A DNA stretch of 11,241 nucleotides from JBEKDJ01 sp050014415 (GTDB taxonomy: Bacteria; Desulfobacterota; BSN033; UBA1163): NCBI GenBank assembly GCA_050014415.1, contig JBEKDJ010000147.1, positions 1-11,241 on the forward strand, given 5' to 3'. Positions 6,753-11,241 of the stretch are shown one piece after another (positions within the stretch are counted from its first letter, which is position 1; the number at the start of each line of letters is the position of its first letter). Below the pieces are notes generated by a model. It was not told the DNA's origin. It worked only from the letters and a program-made list of their open reading frames with translations, and searched no databases. The translations under genes were made by a program, and so were the position numbers.

Positions 6753-7499
6753 TTAACGACCTGTGGACCGAAGCCTTTCCTGGATTATCCTTTGTAACGG
6801 GCTAACCTGACCTCCTATGATACCTTCAAACTGATAGGCTGGCATAGGGATCAAAAGCTCAAGAGGAATCTCCATCTTCTCGTTTCCACCTTGCTCATAG
6901 GTAATGGTTACTTTGAGGGCCTCTGGCAACTCTTTCTCTTCTTTTGCGCTCCACTCCTGCACCCACCCCTCGGTCCGGTTCTTCAATGTATCTTCCTTCT
7001 GGTAATATTCGAAGCGGACATCTGAAACGCCTTCCAAAAGGGAAACGGCTAATTCTTCTCTAGGTTCCTCTTCAAAAAAATCCTTGTTGAGTGCCCTCTG
7101 TTCATAAAGGAGAAACCGACTTCCTTCTCTTCCTTCCTTTCTGAACTGATAGACCGCGTAGACAAAGCCTTCGGGGTTTTTTGCCTTGATCGAGAAGGCC
7201 GAGACGAATTTCAGCGATTGGGCCTTCCCCTCAAAGCCGAGATAGTCCCCCTCCGCCTTTTGTGTTTTGATTTTATAAGGGACGACCGACTTGATCTGTC
7301 GGGAGATCAACTCGGAGAGGATGCGAATCTTCTGATACTCATTCTTCATGGACTCCCCTTTCTCCCATGCAGAGAGGCCCAGGCGGAAAGACCCAAAAAC
7401 GATGAGAAGAATGAATCCGATGATGGTCAGAGTGACCATGACCTCGATCAGGGTAAACCCTTGTGGTCGGTGCCAAACCCTCTTAAATCTTGTAGTCAT
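6753..7499 (-). CDS. gspJ: minor pseudopilin GspJ
   Basis: Minor pseudopilin that forms the initiating tip complex with GspI and GspK. The 248 residues begin with a 14-residue leader ending RPQG, cut before FTLIEVMVTLTIIGFILLI. Glutamate at mature position 5 is present. A long periplasmic beta-rich domain follows, with patterns typical of GspJ such as LLEGVSDVRFEYY and ALKVTITYE, and length near the family norm. The ATG at 7497-7499 lies 37 bases after the gspI stop, with only a weak GGGA upstream. The gap holds a near-duplicate pair CATGGAA/CATGGGA. The gene abuts gspK. Confidence 0.93.
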   Translation of the reverse strand: MTTRFKRVWHRPQGFTLIEVMVTLTIIGFILLIVFGSFRLGLSAWEKGESMKNEYQKIRILSELISRQIKSVVPYKIKTQKAEGDYLGFEGKAQSLKFVSAFSIKAKNPEGFVYAVYQFRKEGREGSRFLLYEQRALNKDFFEEEPREELAVSLLEGVSDVRFEYYQKEDTLKNRTEGWVQEWSAKEEKELPEALKVTITYEQGGNEKMEIPLELLIPMPAYQFEGIIGGQVSPLQRIIQERLRSTGR

Positions 7500-7536
7500 C
7501 TAATTCCCATGTTCCATGCGTATCACGAATTGACTA

Positions 7537-7998
7537 CTAACTCTCCTTCCGTTTTTCTGTCCTATAAGTTTCGAAAATGGCAGATCGTTCCTTACTGCCA
7601 GATTTCCAGAGTACATTGACCTTTACCTGGAAAAGTTCAGCAGGGAGGTTAAGATCTCTGCCTTTTTGTGCAGAAAGGAGATCCATCTTTTTTATCTCAA
7701 CCTGCCAGCGATAAGTGGGATCAAACTTCCCTTCTTCAGTCTCCTCTCGGATATTCGGTTTCATTGAGATCTCTTCCATTTTCATGCGAGCGAAATTCAC
7801 CGCCTTCGTATATTCCACGGAGGCTCTTCCCAGACGAAGTCCACCTGAAAAGAGTTCAATGATCACGGTCAGGCCCACCCCCAGGATGGCAAGGGCGACC
7901 ACCACTTCGATCAGGGTAAATCCGCCCCTCACCCTTCCCCTCTCCCCTGGGGGGCGAGGGACGAGGTGAGGGGATGTTTTATATCTGACCTTTCTCAA
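7537..7998 (-). CDS. gspI: minor pseudopilin GspI
   Basis: Minor pseudopilin of the GspI-J-K tip complex. The mature part starts FTLIEVVVALAILGVGL with glutamate at position 5 and continues into a short periplasmic domain, about 127 residues, usual for GspI. The longest form uses TTG (7996-7998), overlaps gspH by 20 bases and has a 26-residue arginine- and proline-rich leader. A GTG at 7930-7932 would give the short leader MRGG, preceded by GGAG nine bases upstream. Known GspI leaders are short, so the GTG start is quite possible. The extra leader is encoded by a palindromic repeat (7925-7973). The gene ends with TAG at 7537-7539. Confidence 0.9.
   Translation of the reverse strand: MRKVRYKTSPHLVPRPPGERGRVRGGFTLIEVVVALAILGVGLTVIIELFSGGLRLGRASVEYTKAVNFARMKMEEISMKPNIREETEEGKFDPTYRWQVEIKKMDLLSAQKGRDLNLPAELFQVKVNVLWKSGSKERSAIFETYRTEKRKES
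7925..7973. repeat. palindromic repeat inside the gspI leader
   Basis: CCCCTCACC (7925-7933) pairs with GGTGAGGGG (7965-7973). Inside, CCCTC and CCCC (7938-7947, with one mismatch) pair with GGGG and GAGGG (7951-7960) around a 3-base loop. This gives a long imperfect hairpin. Its G/C-rich CCCTCACC...GGTGAGGG style resembles short palindromic units dispersed in many proteobacterial genomes; membership of a named family is not established here. It lies between the gspH stop (7979-7981) and the gspI cleavage site and is translated if the TTG start is used. Confidence 0.8.
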
Positions 7999-8482
7999 TC
8001 TCTACCATCCCTGTTAGAAAATTGATGTTGATCCGATATCCCCTCCTGCCCGGGCTATCCAGAAGAATCGAGCCTCCATTTGATCCTCCGTTGGGATAGA
8101 ATTCGATCGCAGGGAGGTCAGAAGGATATTGGGTGGAGTCCACCTTCACCTCCTTGATATGGACCGCGTCGGGAAGAGCGTATCTTTTTTCAGGAGCCTT
8201 TTCTCCTTTTTTCTCTCCGCCCCCCTTTTCCTCCTCCATCGATTCCATGGATTGGACCTTCACCTCTTGGGTTTCAGAATCGAAGAGAACCTGATAAGTT
8301 TTTCCTTTATTGACCGCCTCGCTCCGGCAGTAACGAAGAATGGCAGAAACCTTTTTGGCACACCCTTTCAGCTCGATGGTCCTTGAAAAACGAGACAGAG
8401 ACGGTATCACCAGAGCAGTGGATAATGTGATGATTGTTATAACGACGATCAACTCTAACAATGAAAAACCCTGTTTCCTCAT
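7979..8482 (-). CDS. gspH: minor pseudopilin GspH
   Basis: Minor pseudopilin that sits between the GspI-J-K tip and the GspG shaft. The leader is five residues (MRKQG), cut before FSLLELIVVITIITLSTALV, with glutamate at mature position 5. A GspH-type periplasmic domain follows, 167 residues in all, including IEFYPNGGSNGGSI and GYRININFLTGMVEI near the end, typical of the family. A charged Glu/Lys/Gly-rich loop lies at about 81-98. Cys41 and Cys52 are one helix region apart. The ATG overlaps the gspG stop (ATGA), with GGAAGGA nine bases upstream, so translation is probably coupled to gspG. Confidence 0.92.
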   Translation of the reverse strand: MRKQGFSLLELIVVITIITLSTALVIPSLSRFSRTIELKGCAKKVSAILRYCRSEAVNKGKTYQVLFDSETQEVKVQSMESMEEEKGGGEKKGEKAPEKRYALPDAVHIKEVKVDSTQYPSDLPAIEFYPNGGSNGGSILLDSPGRRGYRININFLTGMVEIEKGQI

Positions 8483-8916
8483 CTCCCAATATCCTTCCAG
8501 CTCACAATATCTTGATTCTCTCCCTCTCCTCCCTCCACACCATCGAGGCCATAGGAGATGAGATCATATTCACCATGTTCGCCCGGGGATATATAGACAT
8601 AAGGCCTTCCCCACGGATCGACGGGGATTTCCTTGGGAAGGTACGGACCTTGCCAGTTCTCAATGCCAGAGGGTTTTTCTCGAAGAGACTTCAATCCCTC
8701 TTCCGTGGTAGGATACCTTCCCGTGTCGAGTCGAAAGGCATCGAGGGCCGTGCCGAAAAGTTCAATCTGCGCCTTCGCTGCCTTTAGCTTGGCCATGCTG
8801 ACCTTCCCGAATAATTTTGGTCCCACCAAGGCAGCCAGCAAACCAATGATGATGACGACAATGAGAATCTCAATCAGTGTGAAGCCTCGTTCTCTTGGTT
8901 TCATCTTTGTTTCCAT
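8479..8916 (-). CDS. gspG: major pseudopilin GspG
   Basis: Major pseudopilin, the repeating subunit of the periplasmic pseudopilus that pushes substrates through GspD. The 145 residues have an 11-residue leader (METKMKPRERG) cut before FTLIEILIVVIIIGLLAALV, with glutamate at mature position 5. The family hallmarks are present: GRYPTTEEGL, a DPWGRPY turn, and the C-terminal SYGLDG...GGEG...DI region that forms the calcium site in known GspG. The ATG at 8914-8916 has GGAGGAG immediately upstream, the best ribosome binding site of the pseudopilin genes. The open frame runs further upstream to 9042, but that part crosses the hairpins of the F/G gap and overlaps gspF, so it is rejected. It overlaps gspH by four bases. 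Confidence 0.96.
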   Translation of the reverse strand: METKMKPRERGFTLIEILIVVIIIGLLAALVGPKLFGKVSMAKLKAAKAQIELFGTALDAFRLDTGRYPTTEEGLKSLREKPSGIENWQGPYLPKEIPVDPWGRPYVYISPGEHGEYDLISYGLDGVEGGEGENQDIVSWKDIGR

Positions 8917-8937
8917 TTCTCCTCCAACCCCTCGCCT

Positions 8938-8952
8938 CCTGCCTACGGCAGG
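8938..8952. repeat. short hairpin in the gspF-gspG gap
   Basis: CCTGCC (8938-8943) and GGCAGG (8947-8952) form a 6-bp stem with a 3-base loop, followed by a further partial GGCAGGC copy. It lies just upstream of the gspG ribosome binding site in the mRNA. Together with the hairpin at 8977-9006 it fills most of the 109-base space, the largest intergenic gap inside the operon. I see no promoter-like boxes in this gap. Confidence 0.7.
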
Positions 8953-8976
8953 CAGGCATCTCTCTCGCTCCAGAGG

Positions 8977-9006
8977 CTGTGTCGCCTCCTCCCCATTACG
9001 ACACAG
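8977..9006. repeat. second hairpin in the gspF-gspG gap
   Basis: CTGTGTCG (8977-8984) and CGACACAG (8999-9006) form a perfect 8-bp stem with a 14-base loop. It follows the gspF stop (TAG, 9026-9028) by about 20 bases in the transcript. There is no T run after it on the minus strand, so it is not a normal intrinsic terminator. It may protect or mark a processing point between gspF and gspG. Confidence 0.7.
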
Positions 9007-9025
9007 TCTCCCAGTGGGGAAGGGG

Positions 9026-10240
9026 CTAAAAGGGGATCTCATTAATGCTGAAGATGGCTAACAGCATGGAAATGACAATGAATCCCACCACCGCCCCCAT
9101 GATGAGAATGATTAATGGTTCCAGGAGGGAAACAAAACGTTTCAGACTATTTTGAATATTTTCCTCGTAGGTCTCAGCCACCTTCATCAGCATTTCGTCA
9201 AGTCTTCCCGTCTCCTCGCCCACACCGATCATATGGACAGCCAGAGGTGGAAAGACCTCTGTCTTCTCTAACGATTTGGAGATCCCTTTACCCTCCCTCA
9301 ATCGATCGTGGATGTCAGCGATCGATCTTGAGATCGCTCGATTTTGAGAAACTTCTTTGACCAGATTGAGGGCAGGCAATATCGGAACCCCGCTCTGCAG
9401 TAACGTCCCCAACGTTCTCGAAAACCGGGCCACCTCTATTTTTTTTATGAGGTCTCCAACGGCGATCCATCTCAATTTGAACTGGTCCCAACGGAATCTC
9501 CTCTCTTCTTGCTGGAGATAAATCCTCAACCCGAGGTAGATCAAAACGATGGCCCCCAGGCCAGCCCACCAGTAATTCTTTACGAATTGGCTGGCGAAAA
9601 GCATGATCTGGGTCGGCAGAGGGATCGTCTGCCCCAGGCCGGAAAAGATCCTTGCAAATCTCGGAATCACAAACGTTACTAAAATAGTAACGGAGATCCC
9701 GCTGACAATTGTCAGAATCAAAGGATAGATCATCACGGAGATGAGATAGTCCCGGATTTCCTTGGTGCTTTGAAGATATTGAGCCAACCGGGATAGGATT
9801 GTTTCTAAGAAGCCTCCTGACTCTCCCGCCTTGACCATGTTGATATAGAGTTTCGAGAAAATCCGAGGGTATTGCCCCAGTGCCTCAGCCAGAGAGTTTC
9901 CCCCTTCGATCCTTTTCAATACGTCCTTCACCACTTCTCTCAATCTCCCATTCTCCGTCAGGGTTCCCAGGATATTGAGGCTCCGATCAATGGGTAACCC
10001 GGCTGAAATGAGTGTGGAGAATTCCTGGGTGAAGATAAGAAGATCCTTCACCCCAACCCGCTGGGGTAAGAGAGAGGAGAGGCGGAAACCCGCTCCCTTT
10101 TCCTGGGCAGAGATGATTCGGATGGGAATGTAGCCCAGTTGATGCAGGCTCTGAACAACCGTTTCTTCATCCCTGCCGTCCATGGAGCCTTCAACAGTCT
10201 GTCCGCCGATCGTCGTTGCTTTGTAAAGATATTCTGCCAT
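9026..10240 (-). CDS. gspF: type II secretion system inner-membrane platform protein GspF
   Basis: Polytopic core of the inner-membrane platform, thought to couple the GspE ATPase to addition of pseudopilins. The 404 residues show a short N-terminal domain (MAEYLYKATTIGGQTVEG) and two T2SSF repeats (about 68-191 and 271-393), each with a GE(E/S)(T/S)G motif: VKAGESGGFLETIL (136-149) and VGEETGRLDEML (340-351). Membrane helices are near 170-192, 222-242 and 372-397. This is the standard length and architecture. The ATG at 10238-10240 lies 22 bases after the gspE stop, with no strong ribosome binding site. It is followed by the 109-base hairpin-bearing gap before gspG. Confidence 0.97.
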   Translation of the reverse strand: MAEYLYKATTIGGQTVEGSMDGRDEETVVQSLHQLGYIPIRIISAQEKGAGFRLSSLLPQRVGVKDLLIFTQEFSTLISAGLPIDRSLNILGTLTENGRLREVVKDVLKRIEGGNSLAEALGQYPRIFSKLYINMVKAGESGGFLETILSRLAQYLQSTKEIRDYLISVMIYPLILTIVSGISVTILVTFVIPRFARIFSGLGQTIPLPTQIMLFASQFVKNYWWAGLGAIVLIYLGLRIYLQQEERRFRWDQFKLRWIAVGDLIKKIEVARFSRTLGTLLQSGVPILPALNLVKEVSQNRAISRSIADIHDRLREGKGISKSLEKTEVFPPLAVHMIGVGEETGRLDEMLMKVAETYEENIQNSLKRFVSLLEPLIILIMGAVVGFIVISMLLAIFSINEIPF

Positions 10241-10262
10241 AGCCGAGAACTTGCTTTCCCGT

Positions 10263-11241
10263 TTATAAGACCTCTTCTTCCTGGGTTACTCGCAGGACTT
10301 CAGGAATGGTGGTCATGCCCTGTTTGACATTCAACCAACCATCCTCTCTCAATGTCCTCATGCCCTTCTTCCGGGCTGTTTCCTTGATAATGTTGGAATC
10401 ATTTTTTCCCAAAATGAGCTTGCGGATATCGTCATCGATTTCGAGGAATTCAAAGATTCCTGAACGGCCCCAATACCCTGTGTTGGCACATTGCTCACAC
10501 CCCTTGACCTCGACGATCTTCCAACCCTCAGGGTTTTCACCATTTCTTCGCATCTCCTGAAGAATGGATGGATCCGGAGTGTCGGGGGCTTGACAATAAG
10601 GACAGGCAACTCTGATCAGGCGCTGTGCCAAGATGCCGATGATCGTGGAAGAGAGAAGGTAATCTTCCATCCCCATATCGATGAGCCGCGTCACAGCGCT
10701 TGGAGCATCATTGGTATGTAAGGTGCTCAGTACCAGGTGACCGGTCAATGCCGAGTGAATGGCAATCTCTGCGGTCTCTGCATCCCGAATCTCGCCGATG
10801 AGAATCACATCGGGATCCTGGCGGACAATAGATCGTAAGGCATTGGAAAATGTGAGTCCAATCGATGGTTTCACCTGAATCTGGTTGATTCCTTTCAATT
10901 GATATTCGACAGGGTCCTCCACGGTGATGATCTTTTTCTCAGGGGAATTGATTTTTTCCAAGGCGCAATAAAGAGTGGTTGTTTTTCCACTCCCCGTGGG
11001 GCCAGTAACGAGAATGATTCCATGGGGTCTCTGGATGAGTTCGTTGAACCCCTTCAGCGTGTCTTCCGGAAAGCCCAATTTCTCGATATCGAGCACGATA
11101 CTACTCTTATCCAAAATTCGCAAAACGATGCTCTCCCCATAAATCGTCGGGACCGAGGAAACCCTGAAATCGATTTCCTTCCCCTTCACCCGCAGCATGA
11201 TCCTTCCATCCTGGGGAAGGCGTCTCTCTGCGATATTTAAT
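10263..11241 (-). CDS. gspE: type II secretion ATPase GspE, C-terminal part (5' end outside the window)
   Basis: Cytoplasmic secretion ATPase that powers the T2SS; about 325 codons are visible and the frame is open to the edge. The first residues in the window read NIAERRLPQDGRI, the conserved start of the catalytic region. Then come Walker A GPTGSGKT (about 10980-11003), the Asp box ITVEDPVEYQ, Walker B with VILIGEIRD (about 10782-10808) and the His box LTGHLVLSTLHTND. A tetracysteine zinc motif follows, CPYC at about 10593-10604 and CEQC at about 10488-10499, which is typical of GspE/PilB. All catalytic motifs are intact. The N-terminal domain that binds GspL lies outside. It is the first gene seen of the operon, 22 bases before gspF. 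Confidence 0.96.
   Translation of the reverse strand, partial: LNIAERRLPQDGRIMLRVKGKEIDFRVSSVPTIYGESIVLRILDKSSIVLDIEKLGFPEDTLKGFNELIQRPHGIILVTGPTGSGKTTTLYCALEKINSPEKKIITVEDPVEYQLKGINQIQVKPSIGLTFSNALRSIVRQDPDVILIGEIRDAETAEIAIHSALTGHLVLSTLHTNDAPSAVTRLIDMGMEDYLLSSTIIGILAQRLIRVACPYCQAPDTPDPSILQEMRRNGENPEGWKIVEVKGCEQCANTGYWGRSGIFEFLEIDDDIRKLILGKNDSNIIKETARKKGMRTLREDGWLNVKQGMTTIPEVLRVTQEEEVL

Noticed and set aside
8917..9042. N-terminal extension of gspG by 42 codons
   Set aside because: It runs through two hairpins, overlaps gspF, has no pseudopilin similarity, and the ATG at 8914-8916 has an excellent GGAGGAG site with a normal leader length.
1..11241. A second copy of the ssrA 3' end as an attR partner
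   Set aside because: I found no matching direct repeat of 95-122 elsewhere in the window by eye, so only one candidate site is reported.
1..11241. CRISPR array
   Set aside because: The tandem repeats seen are 7-8 bases without spacers, and the palindromes occur singly. Nothing has the regular repeat-spacer pattern.

Overview
The window holds most of a type II secretion system (T2SS, general secretion pathway) operon. It is read entirely on the minus strand and converges on the 3' end of the tmRNA gene ssrA, which is read on the plus strand at the left edge. Gene content, about 50% G+C by eye, the PilO-like GspM, the PilM-PilN-like GspL and the PDZ-less GspC suggest a Gram-negative bacterium of the deltaproteobacterial (Desulfobacterota) kind. 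That assignment is an inference from style and no marker here proves it.

Layout from left to right: the 3' part of tmRNA with its last pseudoknot, T arm and CCA end (1-122); an intrinsic terminator (137-163); a decayed tyrosine recombinase (integrase) C-terminus on the minus strand (about 150-402); then the operon. In transcription order, from the right edge leftward, the operon is gspE (5' end outside the window), gspF, gspG, gspH, gspI, gspJ, gspK, gspL, gspM, gspC-like and gspD. No promoter for the operon is inside the window, and no strong dedicated terminator is visible after gspD.

How the genes work together: GspE is the cytoplasmic ATPase. GspF, GspL and GspM form the inner-membrane platform. 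GspG is the major pseudopilin, and GspH, I, J and K are the minor pseudopilins that start and cap the periplasmic pseudopilus. GspC links the platform to the outer-membrane secretin GspD, through which folded exoproteins leave. The prepilin peptidase GspO is not in the window.

Noteworthy points: (1) an integrase remnant sits directly behind ssrA, a classic integration target, and its visible homology starts about ten bases after the gspD stop; (2) the gene order L-M-C-D matches pilM/N-O-P-Q of type IV pili, and GspL carries a PilN-like NLLP motif; (3) GspC has a long proline-rich tail where a PDZ domain could be, and GspD has a proline-rich linker before N0; (4) short palindromic or tandem repeats cluster at the pseudopilin-gene junctions (F/G, H/I, J/K, K/L), and two of them are translated as the cleaved prepilin leaders of GspI and GspK. 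I found no wholly unknown multi-gene system. Most of the window is a recognisable T2SS with lineage-specific features.
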